Of a DNA stretch of 34,605 nt, positions 14,670 through 23,832 are shown in pieces (within the stretch, counting starts at the first letter, position 1; every line of letters starts with the position of its first letter). The translations under genes were made by a program, and so were the position numbers. This DNA comes from Clostridium prolinivorans (GTDB lineage: Bacteria > Bacillota > Clostridia > Clostridiales > Clostridiaceae). The notes under the pieces were generated by a model that worked only from the letters and a program-made list of their open reading frames with translations, ran no database searches and had not been told where the DNA came from. Location: positions 1 to 34,605 of the forward strand of contig NZ_RJWG01000017.1 in the NCBI RefSeq assembly GCF_004011155.1. The letters run 5' to 3'.

Positions 14670-17138
14670 CTATATTTGCTTCGGAAGCGCCTCCCACAGC
14701 CGCATATCCTCCTGCCCAAGAGACCAGATAGCTATACCTCGCAGTTTCCATCGATAAGCCGCTTCGTTTGCCCAGTAAACAAGGCTGTCCACATCCTGAT
14801 AATACAGAATAGAAAAACCATCTGCATCTCCGAGAAAAAGTCGGGATATCCAGATATTGATGTCTTTCGGTATAATCTTTACTTCATAGTCATTACCGCA
14901 AGAAAGAGCCAAAAGTTGTGAGTGGAAGAAGTCATAGTCCATCGAAATGTCCTCACTGCGAGTTATCGATTCCTCCACATCGTTATTTACTGAAAACACC
15001 TGAAATTCATCATCCCACGTGACACCAGTGCGAGCAAGCCTGCCAAAGCTGGTTATAGTTCCATCCGGGAGTTCCACATCAAAACGCTCGTATGGTTCAT
15101 ATACCCACGCATCGCCCAGTCTCAGTAGCTCGCATACCGTCCGGTTGTCCGAGCTGTACCCTGCATAACCACTACCACCGTTTACATTCACTGTGAAACG
15201 CAGGGTTGAAGCTGCACCAGAATATACTCTTACCTTATTGCCGCGTTTTCGCATCTCTATAGTATACATATTCGGATTAGCACGAAGATCGGCATCTACA
15301 GTTTTTGAGAAACTAGCGGAGTAGCTACCAAGCAAGGAATTACCTTGATAAAGCTCGACTCTTTGCGTGTCATAGTTTAAGCAGCAGAAAATATCCCCAA
15401 GGAATACCCCAGCCCGTCCACTGCTATTTTGAGGGAAAGCCAGCCTTGCCCGGATATGGATGTCGGAAAACCCGTCGTATTTCCATGCAAGTTTGCCATA
15501 TCCCTCGAGCTGGGAATATGGGCGGCTTTCTGTGCTGTCTGGATCTTGCCAAACATCCCATTCGCCGTCCAACACAGTCCAGTAATTTTCAGGCAGGATG
15601 TTCCTGTCCCGAAAATCTTCATACCAAATAAGCGCCGAGTCGGGTTTTCTTCGCAACATTTCAAAGGTCAGTTTAAAACCTCGATCCGGCTCAACCATCA
15701 CACCATTTACATCCTTGAACCGACGAGGAGAGAGCATAAAGCTGGCTTCACCGGCAAAGGGATACTCCGAAAATCCACTGCAAACCCTAAAACCGTAAAA
15801 CTGGACTCCCGGCACACCTCCGCTTATGCTGACAGCATGCGTTCCCTCTTGGAGAAATACACCTTTTGCAAGTGTCAACCAGCAAACTCTTCTCCAGTAT
15901 GGCCACCATAAACGGTTCTCGCTGAAAGTCTTTGATTCACCATCAAGGGAAACGATAATCGCATTTTTGTCCCAGTAAGGAAAGCAAAGCTGTACTGCAA
16001 TATCGTAATATCCCGCTTCTCTTATCTCAAAACGGTACTCTGCTGACGCCTGGTCATCTCCAAGTGAGGCCATCTCATCAGTAATAATGACATTTCCTTC
16101 GTATTCATCCGGAACTCCGTTCCTGTCAATATAAATGGTTCCGAACTCCGATTTCTGCTCCTTGCCATAGCTTGTCAAATATCTTCGCCTGTTATAAACC
16201 CCTTTTAGCAGCGGATATTCCCAGGATATAGCATCCCACCCTTCCATATAGTCATATACATGAGGAAGAGCCCAAGGTACTTTGTTATAGTCATCCCAGT
16301 AAGCCACAATTGGAATAAACGGCTGGGGCGGTGCATCGCCTGTGAAATTGTAAACCCCAGTCATCCAGTATTTTGCCGCATAGTAGGTATTAGACACTCC
16401 TCGATAGGTTATTCCAAGGTTTTCAGGCGTATCATGGATCCTCCAGTTCCAACCATAAGCAGGCAATCCCATGAATATCTTGTCCGGCGACATAACGGAA
16501 ACAGCATAATCATATATGCCCTCAAGCCAGTCACGAGGAGATACTGGGCCGGGAGCAGAGCCCGCCCATGCCATGCCATAGCTCATGATGGCGGCGGTAT
16601 CGCAATAGTCGTTAAGATCGGCATAAACACACCAGTTTTCACCGCCCACCGAGCCTTGAACGCCGGTCATACCCGGCAGGCAGATATTGACAAGCTTTGT
16701 TGCATCATAAGACTTAACTGTATTGTATATATCCCTAAATAGTGCATTCGCCGCATCCTTGTTTTCATAACCGCCGCCGCGCTCCAGGTCAATATCTACC
16801 CCAGCGCACCATGGATACTTGTTCATGATTCGGATGATTTCAGTGAGAAACTTATCCTTTGCACCGTTTTCGTTGTTGCGAAGTGCAGTAAAAATATTGG
16901 CTATTCCATGATTCATAATTGTGAGCAGCCACTTAATGTGCGGCCATTTCTGAATATACGGTAGCATGCTGCTGATGCTGGTACCGGTTTCAGTGATTGT
17001 GCCTGTTGCGTCAACCTCAAAAGTAAAAATGCCTACCGTATCAAAGCGGTCGCCGTAGTCTCTAAGTGCTTCATACATTCGGGCATTTCCCATAAAACTC
17101 CACACCATGCACCGCTTACCTTTTAAATAATCCCTCAC
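14670..17138 (-). CDS. Phage tail protein with glycoside hydrolase family 18 domain
   Basis: An 822-aa protein whose start (17138) overlaps the stop of the upstream tail gene. The N-terminal about 340 residues follow a GH18 TIM barrel: KRCMVWSFMGNAR, DTVGIFTFEVDATG, IKWLLTIMNHG, CAGVDIDLERGG with the catalytic DxDxE acid, then TAAIMSYGMAWAG and IFMGLPAYGW. Residues about 350-700 hold beta-rich carbohydrate-binding-like segments. The last about 70 residues (VDSLVYWANEAAYRWKLRGI, AIWSLGQEDMRLWEAL) again look like the end of a GH18 barrel. It likely cuts cell-wall or surface glycan during adsorption, at the tail tip. GH18 with DIDLE supports endo-N-acetylglucosaminidase or chitinase-like chemistry; the substrate is not known. 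Confidence 0.85.
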   Translation of the reverse strand: MRDYLKGKRCMVWSFMGNARMYEALRDYGDRFDTVGIFTFEVDATGTITETGTSISSMLPYIQKWPHIKWLLTIMNHGIANIFTALRNNENGAKDKFLTEIIRIMNKYPWCAGVDIDLERGGGYENKDAANALFRDIYNTVKSYDATKLVNICLPGMTGVQGSVGGENWCVYADLNDYCDTAAIMSYGMAWAGSAPGPVSPRDWLEGIYDYAVSVMSPDKIFMGLPAYGWNWRIHDTPENLGITYRGVSNTYYAAKYWMTGVYNFTGDAPPQPFIPIVAYWDDYNKVPWALPHVYDYMEGWDAISWEYPLLKGVYNRRRYLTSYGKEQKSEFGTIYIDRNGVPDEYEGNVIITDEMASLGDDQASAEYRFEIREAGYYDIAVQLCFPYWDKNAIIVSLDGESKTFSENRLWWPYWRRVCWLTLAKGVFLQEGTHAVSISGGVPGVQFYGFRVCSGFSEYPFAGEASFMLSPRRFKDVNGVMVEPDRGFKLTFEMLRRKPDSALIWYEDFRDRNILPENYWTVLDGEWDVWQDPDSTESRPYSQLEGYGKLAWKYDGFSDIHIRARLAFPQNSSGRAGVFLGDIFCCLNYDTQRVELYQGNSLLGSYSASFSKTVDADLRANPNMYTIEMRKRGNKVRVYSGAASTLRFTVNVNGGSGYAGYSSDNRTVCELLRLGDAWVYEPYERFDVELPDGTITSFGRLARTGVTWDDEFQVFSVNNDVEESITRSEDISMDYDFFHSQLLALSCGNDYEVKIIPKDINIWISRLFLGDADGFSILYYQDVDSLVYWANEAAYRWKLRGIAIWSLGQEDMRLWEALPKQI

Positions 17139-17719
17139 AACCGATCACCGCCTTCCTGCATCTCCTGAAATTCAAAGAGCAACCGCGCCGATTTTCTCTC
17201 TTCCAGTTTCACTGTATGTTTGCTGTCCCATGCCGCAGAATATTGATAAAACCCATCCTTAGGAGTCTGACTTCCGTTTTTTAGGCATTGGCGGGTGGAA
17301 GCCTTGAGTGTCAGCTCATCGCCTGCGTTAACCGAGTCAAGAAACCTTACCTTATGCGCGCCCATACCTTGGGATATTTCAATACTTCCTGCGGCCATAT
17401 CCTGTATAGGATAGATATAGCAGTCAAGACCAGCAGAAGTTTTACCCAGGTTGAATAAAACTACAGTCTCCGCTGTCCGTACCACGCCGTTATAATGCCG
17501 GGGCAGGACTGGCTGCCCGTTTTCCTGCATTTTCGTTAGCATTTTGCTCGTGTGGACGGTATAGCCCGTCAACTGATCTCCATCCTGAAGCTGCAGGTCG
17601 GTGAAATAGATTATTCCGGTACAGTCGGAAATCTTGAGTATCACAGTAACGCCCACCACATGTTTATTGCTTTTTAGTTGTATGGTTTCTGTAAATCTTG
17701 AAAACTGCATCCATTTCAC
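17135..17719 (-). CDS. Phage tail-associated protein, 194 aa, related to its neighbour
   Basis: Starts ATG at 17719, next to the stop of the 64-aa gene upstream, and overlaps the GH18 gene by 4 nt. Residues about 20-55 (VGVTVILKISDCTGIIYFTD then LQLQDGDQLTGYTVH) closely resemble the small upstream protein, so the two share a module. The rest (NGVVRTAETVVLFNLGKTSA, LDCYIYPIQDMAAGSIEISQ) is beta-rich and unassigned. Its position between tail fibre-type genes suggests a minor tail or baseplate part. No enzyme motif is seen. Confidence 0.7.
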   Translation of the reverse strand: MKWMQFSRFTETIQLKSNKHVVGVTVILKISDCTGIIYFTDLQLQDGDQLTGYTVHTSKMLTKMQENGQPVLPRHYNGVVRTAETVVLFNLGKTSAGLDCYIYPIQDMAAGSIEISQGMGAHKVRFLDSVNAGDELTLKASTRQCLKNGSQTPKDGFYQYSAAWDSKHTVKLEERKSARLLFEFQEMQEGGDRL

Positions 17720-17914
17720 CTACCCGTCCAATGTCCACTGAATCTCGCATACATGCCCGATCCATCCAGTGGAAACCGAGCCGCCTTGAAGCAATAAATC
17801 AGTAAAGTACACTGTGCCAGTGCAGTCAGTGATGCACAGCCTGATGGTGATAGACTTGACTCTGCTGATACTTTTCGGAGAAAAACTGTGTACAATCTGA
17901 TTGAAATATGCCAT
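17720..17914 (-). CDS. Small phage tail-associated protein, shortened relative of next gene
   Basis: ATG at 17914 behind GGTGGTGG gives 64 aa; an earlier TTG at 17929 overlaps the upstream stop and is less likely. The core ITIRLCITDCTGTVYFTDLL matches ILKISDCTGIIYFTDLQLQ of the 194-aa neighbour, followed by a similar Gly-rich stretch. This looks like a tandem duplication in which one copy keeps only the shared module. Function unknown; presumably tail structural. Confidence 0.65.
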   Translation of the reverse strand: MAYFNQIVHSFSPKSISRVKSITIRLCITDCTGTVYFTDLLLQGGSVSTGWIGHVCEIQWTLDG

Positions 17915-17925
17915 ATCCACCACCC

Positions 17926-20448
17926 TCAAATCAGGTCTATAAACCTCGTTTCTGTTGTACCGTCCTCGTATTCAATGACCACTTCAACTCCAACTTGGCC
18001 GTTTTCACCCTTTTCGAGGTTTTCAGACGCAATCTGCGCTGAAAATGTATAGCTTTTACGTGTTGCTGGGTATACCGTCTGTGACAGGCTCTTTGTCATA
18101 CCAGGTACACCGACAGCCTTGAAGGAAGCAGTTCCCGAAACACCATTTTCAGTGTCCACTTCAAAACCGGAATTGACCCAGTAGGCAAAACCATCATCTG
18201 CCCTGGAATTGCGCAGATGGTTGAAAGGTACCATATCCTTGATTTCTTGACGGTTTAGCAGTTCAGCAGAGGACAGCGCATCTGCTGCCTTGTCCCACTG
18301 TGCAGAAGAGTCACCGAGCTCACGTAATTTGGTAGAAAGCTCGATTACTGTTTTCCAAGGTTCCTGCAGGTTATACTGTCTTCGCACGACGCGTGTCTTT
18401 ACCAGAAGGCCTAGTTCCTTATCGTCTACCGTAACAATATCACCCAGTTTCCATGCTTCATGCTCATAACCGGTCAGCGCGGATAGATCCATTGCCGATA
18501 GCACATATGAAACGCGAGGCTTCGAATATTCTGCAAGCCTCATCCTTGCATATTCCAACATCTGATACGGATTCGTAAACGTCGAACAGTCAAGCGTCGA
18601 CACCCTTACTTCACTGGAAAAACTGTAATCTTCCACATATTCCTTGCCTCCGTTAATTGAAGCGAATGTCATTCCGTCCTTACCATAAGCATATAGCCTT
18701 GTCACTAACTCGCGTGTATCAACTACCCGCTGAATACTTTTCAGGTTCTTCCTATATGAAAAAAGCGCTCCGCTGTCGGTACCGCTAAAAGTCAAAAGGT
18801 GTACCTGGCGGTTGGCGCTGTCAAACACAAGGTCGCCGCCATAGATGTTCTGTACGGCTCGAAGGATGGATAAGGCGTTTTTTTCTGTGCACTGCCATGT
18901 TCTCTTCGTAGTGACAGTAACATTTCCTACCGTCCAGCCTGTACCCAAAAGTGCATATTGCATCGGGACATCTGCAGTGTCTGCATTGAAATCCATAGGT
19001 TCTTTTTCCGCACTGAAAGACAGATCGTAAAACACCGCTTCAGCATATACTTGCGTGATAACACGCCCATCTTCGCTTTTATTGTCCGTCAAGGTACGGA
19101 TCCGGTAAATGTCATTTACGATTTGCACTTGTTTTTCATTTTCCAGTGTGCTTCTTTTTGGATCATGGAACGGAAGCTTGAATTCCAGCGTATCCGCGCC
19201 GTTCACCTCACCGGTGACAATAATATCAAAGGCATTTTCAAGAACAGCTTCCCATGCTCCGTTTCTGTCCAAAACCACAGGGCGGGCAAAGCCTAACTTC
19301 TCATATGGCGCTTTCGGTATATCATAAAGCTGTATTTCCAGCAGTTGTGGCGTCCTCAACGGATCGCTGCTGGTAAGGGTAACCCGGAACCTTATATATT
19401 GCCGATTTGGCGATTGAAGTTCACCGCTGGTTCCCACAGCCTGCCATGCAGACCATTCTTCAAGATCATCGCTTGTGCTGGTCTCTACTAGAGACACTGA
19501 AGTAACACCTGCAGTATATTCGCTTGTCACAGCTACACGACCGCTGCCCGATAATGCACATGGAACCGCCCTTGTATAAAGTACGCCACTTGCAGGATAC
19601 TCGCCATCTGTTGCTTTAAGGGTGACTGTACCAGGCTCTGCCAAAGCATCTACATCCGAAGCCGCATCCCCACCGTTTGCATGTAAAGACGACTTAAAAT
19701 ATAACAGCAAATCATCAGCTGTAAGCTGTGAGTCCGTTTCCAGAAACCAGTCGTCGAAGCCTCCGGCATAGTAGTAGGTATTTGCATGCATCCCCATAAT
19801 AATGTTTGCTATACATTCTCGGTTCAATTCTCCCGAAAAGGAACGCACAGGCGACACCCAGGTTGCCCCGTCGTTGCGATCGCATATGATGTTCTGCACC
19901 TTTTTATTGCTTACTTCAATGATGGAGGCAATAAAATACCAGCCGCCGTTTTTTAAGGTAATGGTAGCTGTTTCACTCTGGTCGTAGATTAGTGTGCCGG
20001 AGGAGTTATACAACATCAGCCTAAGTCTTCCTTGATAAAGTGAAACATAAAGAATTGGCTGACCGGGTCCTTGGCGGGTATTGAATATGGGTATATATGT
20101 CTGGCCGACCGAATAGGTGGTAGGATTAATCCAACCGCCTACAACAATCTTTTCGCCCAGATTGCTAAAGAAACTCCCATCATTTTCTGCTATAAGATGG
20201 GTCTTTTCAGAAGTCGGATTAACAATATTTTGCCTAAAGTATCTTCCGAATCTTCCAGCAATAAGGTTTGCCGATGTCCCTGACCAGCCGGAGATGGTAA
20301 AATGTCTGCCATGTCCCGATGAGTCTATAAGCTGAAGATTTTCGTCTGGTGTTTTTTCATTAAATCGCCATAAAGCAGACGTCCTTGATGTTACAGGAAA
20401 CTCACCGGTAAAATCCTCTTGGCTCGTTAGAATTGATTTTATCGCCAT
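17926..20448 (-). CDS. Phage tail protein: LamG-like domain fused to prophage tail (endopeptidase-type) domain
   Basis: An 840-aa protein starting ATG at 20448 behind a GGTGATAAC. Residues about 1-255 look like a LamG/concanavalin-type lectin: SALWRFNEKTPDENLQLIDS, GGWINPTTYSVGQTYIPIFN, GGWYFIASIIEVSNKKV, YYAGGFDDWFLETDSQLT. About 300-380 is another beta-sandwich (EWSAWQAVGTSGELQSPNRQ). From about 395 (LDRNGAWEAVLENAFDIIVT ... NDIYRIRTLTDNKSEDGRVI) to about 700 it matches the siphophage tail-hub/'prophage endopeptidase tail' family, and a carbohydrate-binding-like sandwich closes it (SGTASFKAVGVPGMTKSL). It probably forms the tail tip and binds host glycans. An N-terminal lectin on this family is uncommon in my experience. 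Confidence 0.82.
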   Translation of the reverse strand: MAIKSILTSQEDFTGEFPVTSRTSALWRFNEKTPDENLQLIDSSGHGRHFTISGWSGTSANLIAGRFGRYFRQNIVNPTSEKTHLIAENDGSFFSNLGEKIVVGGWINPTTYSVGQTYIPIFNTRQGPGQPILYVSLYQGRLRLMLYNSSGTLIYDQSETATITLKNGGWYFIASIIEVSNKKVQNIICDRNDGATWVSPVRSFSGELNRECIANIIMGMHANTYYYAGGFDDWFLETDSQLTADDLLLYFKSSLHANGGDAASDVDALAEPGTVTLKATDGEYPASGVLYTRAVPCALSGSGRVAVTSEYTAGVTSVSLVETSTSDDLEEWSAWQAVGTSGELQSPNRQYIRFRVTLTSSDPLRTPQLLEIQLYDIPKAPYEKLGFARPVVLDRNGAWEAVLENAFDIIVTGEVNGADTLEFKLPFHDPKRSTLENEKQVQIVNDIYRIRTLTDNKSEDGRVITQVYAEAVFYDLSFSAEKEPMDFNADTADVPMQYALLGTGWTVGNVTVTTKRTWQCTEKNALSILRAVQNIYGGDLVFDSANRQVHLLTFSGTDSGALFSYRKNLKSIQRVVDTRELVTRLYAYGKDGMTFASINGGKEYVEDYSFSSEVRVSTLDCSTFTNPYQMLEYARMRLAEYSKPRVSYVLSAMDLSALTGYEHEAWKLGDIVTVDDKELGLLVKTRVVRRQYNLQEPWKTVIELSTKLRELGDSSAQWDKAADALSSAELLNRQEIKDMVPFNHLRNSRADDGFAYWVNSGFEVDTENGVSGTASFKAVGVPGMTKSLSQTVYPATRKSYTFSAQIASENLEKGENGQVGVEVVIEYEDGTTETRFIDLI

Positions 20449-20452
20449 GTTA

Positions 20453-21226
20453 TCACCTCCATCTGCTTTTTGCCTGTATTTTTAACTCAGTAAAGGTCGC
20501 GTTTTCTGCGGCAATCTCAATATGATTAACACCTTTCCTGAGAATTGGAAAATTCAGATCCTGCAGGCTGGGAAGGCCATTTCTCAAGGTTCCGCCTGTT
20601 TCATCAATAACCTTAGCTGTTACCATGCCGGAGTCGACAATCAGAGTTTCACCTTCAGATAATGAGCCGACAATTCTCAATTCCTCGTCGTTCGTAATAA
20701 GCGAAATATAGCTTGATGAAGACATTGATATTAAACCCTTCAATAGATAAACCGGATTGGAATCCGCATTTCCTTTAACCCTCTCCAGCTCATGAAGACC
20801 TGTTTCAGAAAGAACAAATACCTCATCTTCCAACGCATAAGCATACGGGTCGGGACAAACAAACCGAAGTTCAAAGCTGCCCGCTGTCCGCAGTAATCGC
20901 TCACAGTCAACCGCTTCTGATAAGCGAGCCATGAAATATCGGTCGGGCAAATCATCTAGAACAAGTTGTTTAAGCCCGTTTTCCGGATTTAACCATTCAG
21001 CAACATTATCAAGAACCGATACAAGATCGGCAAAACTGCGCTGGGGAAGCACACTACAGCTAATTATTATGTTTCGTTCTGATATATCGCAGCCAAAATC
21101 TGCAATACCTGCTTTGCCCGGCACAGTTTCAAAGGAATTGCGCAGGGCAGGGGAAACCTGCCATTTGGTAAGTCTTGCTCGTATTTTCATACTTTGTGAC
21201 GATATTCCATTGTAGATAAATCCCAT
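20453..21226 (-). CDS. Phage distal tail protein (Sipho_tail / Dit family)
   Basis: A 257-aa protein starting ATG at 21226. The opening FIYNGISSQSMKIRARLTKW and the strand FETVPGKAGIADFGCDISER, followed by IIISCSVLPQRSFADLVSVL, DNVAEWLN and DRYFMARL, match the N-terminal ring domain of Dit proteins; GSFELRFVCPDPYAYALEDE is a hallmark of the Sipho_tail family. The C-terminal half is a beta-sandwich. Dit links the tail tube to the tip or baseplate. It lies between the tape measure and the tail-hub gene, the standard place. Confidence 0.9.
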   Translation of the reverse strand: MGFIYNGISSQSMKIRARLTKWQVSPALRNSFETVPGKAGIADFGCDISERNIIISCSVLPQRSFADLVSVLDNVAEWLNPENGLKQLVLDDLPDRYFMARLSEAVDCERLLRTAGSFELRFVCPDPYAYALEDEVFVLSETGLHELERVKGNADSNPVYLLKGLISMSSSSYISLITNDEELRIVGSLSEGETLIVDSGMVTAKVIDETGGTLRNGLPSLQDLNFPILRKGVNHIEIAAENATFTELKIQAKSRWR

Positions 21227-21239
21227 ATGCTTCCCTCCA

Positions 21240-23426
21240 TTACGCTGTTATAAAACGTCCCTGCGCCCTTGAACCTGTCTGCATCAGGTTATATAACTCC
21301 TGTGAAATCCTACGTATGTCTTCTTCACCACGAACAATCATCTGCTGCACAACAACAAGCGGCCCAGAAGCTAAATCGCTAAATCCACCTCTTCCACTTA
21401 CACTAATATCAGGAGATATATTAAAATCTGTCGGCACTGCATTTTGCATATCGTCTGCCACTCTGGCCATAGCCTTGTCAAATCCCTCACCAATACCCAG
21501 TGCCATATTGCCGCCAATACCTTCAAAAACAGTGGACGGAGATCTGATTCCAAGAAAATTCTTTACTCCATCAACAATACCGGAAAAGAAACCGGAAACC
21601 TTATCCTTAATCCAGCTACCAAGGCTTTTAATACCTTCCCAGATGCCTTTTACAATGTTCTTACCAATCTCAACCACTGAAACAACCGCCTTGCCCAAGC
21701 CTTCTATAATAGCCGCAACAATCTGAGGTAAAGACTTTACTAGTTCTGGAATGGCTTTCACTAGCCCGGCAGCAAGCTGTACGATAAGCGTAATTCCCAA
21801 TTCTATGATCTTCGGCATATTGTTCGTCACAAAGTCAATGATTGTTGTAATTATCCTCGGCAGTGCTTCAATTAGTTCTGGCAATGCATTTAAAAGTCCC
21901 TGCGCCAGTCCCTGAATCAATGTAAAAGCAGCTTCAAGGATTTTGTCCATATTATCCAGCAGCCCTTGCACAATGGTGATCACTGCTTGAACCGCTGCTG
22001 GAATTAGCTCCGGTAATGCTTCTCCAAGCCCCATTACCAACGCTGTGATTAGCTGTACCGCTGCATCAATGAGTAAAGGCAGGTTATCAATGAGTGCTCC
22101 GACAATGGTCATGACCGCATCTACTGCTGCTGGAATCAGCTCCGGCAGCAGGCTCAAGAGAGCTTGAAGCACCTGAGAGAACAATTCAGTTACAGTTTGC
22201 AACAGCACGGGAAGCAGATCTTTGACTGCTGAGATAATCGCACCGGTTGCCTCCGGCAGAGCAGCCACTATATTTTCCAAAACCGGTACAATATTTTTAA
22301 CTACAGCCTGAAAGGCATCCACAAGATTTTGTGTTAGGTTCGTCATATCAGCGTTCGCATTGCCAAGTCCTGCTATAAACGAACTTAGAGAGGCTTGTAA
22401 AAGACCAATGGAACCGCTGATGGTCTGGGTAGACTCTCTTGCGAAGTTTCCAGCATACTGTTCGGTTTTTTCAAAAAACATCTGCATGGCGATCTCGGCC
22501 TTTTCGGCATTGGTTGCGCTATTCCAGGCAAAATCCAGCCCTTTTGCAAGAGCATAAGCTTCGATGGTAGTGGCGTTCATGGCGACACCCAGATTATCCA
22601 TCATGGTGAAGTTACCCTTGGCTGCGCCAGCGATGGATTCCATGGCAGTCTGCATGTCAATGCCCATAACCGAAGCCATATCTGCCGCCCGTTGCATGGC
22701 CTTCTCGGTAAGTTCCAGACTTTTTTGCTGATCGACACCAGCACCCTGAAACAGTGCGCCCATTTTGTTGGCGGTGGCAAGGTACTCGGATTGGGACAAG
22801 CCCAGATTCTTGTAGGCTTCTTCTCCCGTTTTTTGGATACGTGCAGCATATTCTCCAAACACAGCTTCAGAACCGCCAAGGTTCTGCTCAAGCTCACCAA
22901 ACTGCTCCACGACCTCTTTTCCCAGCTTGATGGCAGCCGCGCCCGCTGCGGTCGCTGCAGCACCCATAGCCGCGCCAACACCTTTAAGAACGCTGCCCAG
23001 CTTCTCAAATTTCGAGCTGGATTTTTCGGCATTGTCTCCACTTTCCTTCAATTCGTCCCCAAGCTCGTCTGCACTTTCAGCAGACTGTTCGAGCTCGCGC
23101 TCCATTTTGTTCAGTTCGGCTTTTGCATTATTAAGCTGTATTTGCCACGACTGAGTACGTCTGTCGGTTTCTCCGAAAGATGAGGCGGCATTGGCAAGCG
23201 CTTTCTCCAAAGTAGCAATTTTTTCTTTCTGCAATTCGATTTCTTTATTCAGCACCTTGTTTCTTGCAGTAACAGCTTCAACTGATTTATCTTGCTTATC
23301 AAACTGAGATGCAACCAGGTTCATCTCGCTGCCCAGTACCTTAAAACTTTGGTTGATCTCACGAATGGCGTTCTTAAATTCCTTTTCGCCTTCAATCCCA
23401 ATCTTCAAGCCAAAATTGTCTGCCAC
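21240..23426 (-). CDS. Phage tail tape measure protein
   Basis: A 728-aa protein starting ATG at 23426 after GGAGGCGGTT. Residues about 25-140 are coiled coil (EIELQKEKIATLEKALANAA, AKAELNKMERELEQ). A short hydrophobic Ala/Gly stretch at about 150-170 (GVGAAMGAAATAAGAAAIKL) precedes the minor-tail core (GLSQSEYLATANKMGALFQG). Residues about 385-600 contain hydrophobic repeats of the type ALPELIPAAV..V.TIV..L, typical of clostridial phage tape measures. The C-terminus GIRSPSTVFEGIGGNMALGI is a conserved block. It sets tail length and is ejected through the membrane on infection. Confidence 0.93.
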   Translation of the reverse strand: MADNFGLKIGIEGEKEFKNAIREINQSFKVLGSEMNLVASQFDKQDKSVEAVTARNKVLNKEIELQKEKIATLEKALANAASSFGETDRRTQSWQIQLNNAKAELNKMERELEQSAESADELGDELKESGDNAEKSSSKFEKLGSVLKGVGAAMGAAATAAGAAAIKLGKEVVEQFGELEQNLGGSEAVFGEYAARIQKTGEEAYKNLGLSQSEYLATANKMGALFQGAGVDQQKSLELTEKAMQRAADMASVMGIDMQTAMESIAGAAKGNFTMMDNLGVAMNATTIEAYALAKGLDFAWNSATNAEKAEIAMQMFFEKTEQYAGNFARESTQTISGSIGLLQASLSSFIAGLGNANADMTNLTQNLVDAFQAVVKNIVPVLENIVAALPEATGAIISAVKDLLPVLLQTVTELFSQVLQALLSLLPELIPAAVDAVMTIVGALIDNLPLLIDAAVQLITALVMGLGEALPELIPAAVQAVITIVQGLLDNMDKILEAAFTLIQGLAQGLLNALPELIEALPRIITTIIDFVTNNMPKIIELGITLIVQLAAGLVKAIPELVKSLPQIVAAIIEGLGKAVVSVVEIGKNIVKGIWEGIKSLGSWIKDKVSGFFSGIVDGVKNFLGIRSPSTVFEGIGGNMALGIGEGFDKAMARVADDMQNAVPTDFNISPDISVSGRGGFSDLASGPLVVVQQMIVRGEEDIRRISQELYNLMQTGSRAQGRFITA

Positions 23427-23472
23427 ATAACCGCCTCCTTTCGAGTAAAAATTAAAAAATTATAAAAGGCTA

Positions 23473-23501
23473 TTGTATTTCAATGCGGTTTGGCATATAC
23501 T
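23473..23501 (+). promoter_or_regulatory. Promoter of the AbrB-PIN toxin-antitoxin operon
   Basis: TTGTAT (23473-23478), a 17-bp spacer and TATACT (23496-23501). It points away from the prophage operon and gives the toxin-antitoxin pair its own expression from a silent prophage. Confidence 0.6.
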
Positions 23502-23506
23502 AATAG

Positions 23507-23530
23507 TAGGGAAAGTAGGGAATTTCCTGC
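23507..23530 (+). promoter_or_regulatory. Possible AbrB-type operator
   Basis: Just after the -10 box lie two direct copies of GTAGGGAA (from about 23506 and 23515). The second runs into the near-palindrome AGGGAATTTCCTG. Position over the transcription start suits autorepression by the antitoxin, which carries an AbrB/MazE DNA-binding fold. Not proven by sequence alone. Confidence 0.4.
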
Positions 23531-23559
23531 TTTTCAAATCCTAAAAAGGAGGACTTAGC

Positions 23560-23832
23560 ATGAACGTTCCCATAGTTGATAATGCAAAGGTAATGGCAAA
23601 AGGCCAGATCACGCTGCCAAAAGATATCCGCTCCAAACTTCGCCTTTCCACCGGAGACCGCGTCACCCTCATTTGCGAGGAAGACCGGGTTATTCTTATG
23701 AACTCCGCTGTCTACGCCATGAAAATGCTACAGAAAGAAATGGAGGGCGAAGCGGAAAAAGCCGGGATCCGCAATGATGACGATGTTATGGATCTGGTGA
23801 AGGACGTCCGCGCGGAGATTGAAGGTCTATGA
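23560..23832 (+). CDS. AbrB/MazE-family antitoxin
   Basis: A 90-aa protein starting ATG at 23560 behind a strong AAAAAGGAGG. The N-terminal half is a SpoVT/AbrB swapped-hairpin fold: AKVMAKGQITLPKDIRSKLR, LSTGDRVTLICEEDRVILMN. The acidic C-terminal tail (GEAEKAGIRNDDDVMDLVKD) should bind and block the PIN toxin. Its stop overlaps the toxin ATG (ATGA), so the two are coupled. It is transcribed opposite to the prophage genes, between tail chaperones and tape measure, and looks richer in GC than the host flank, in line with a later insertion. Confidence 0.9.
   Translation: MNVPIVDNAKVMAKGQITLPKDIRSKLRLSTGDRVTLICEEDRVILMNSAVYAMKMLQKEMEGEAEKAGIRNDDDVMDLVKDVRAEIEGL

Noticed and set aside
22601-23041. 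Minus-strand 146-aa frame inside the tape measure gene
   Set aside because: Same strand but out of frame, Arg/Pro/Trp-rich, no ribosome-binding site.
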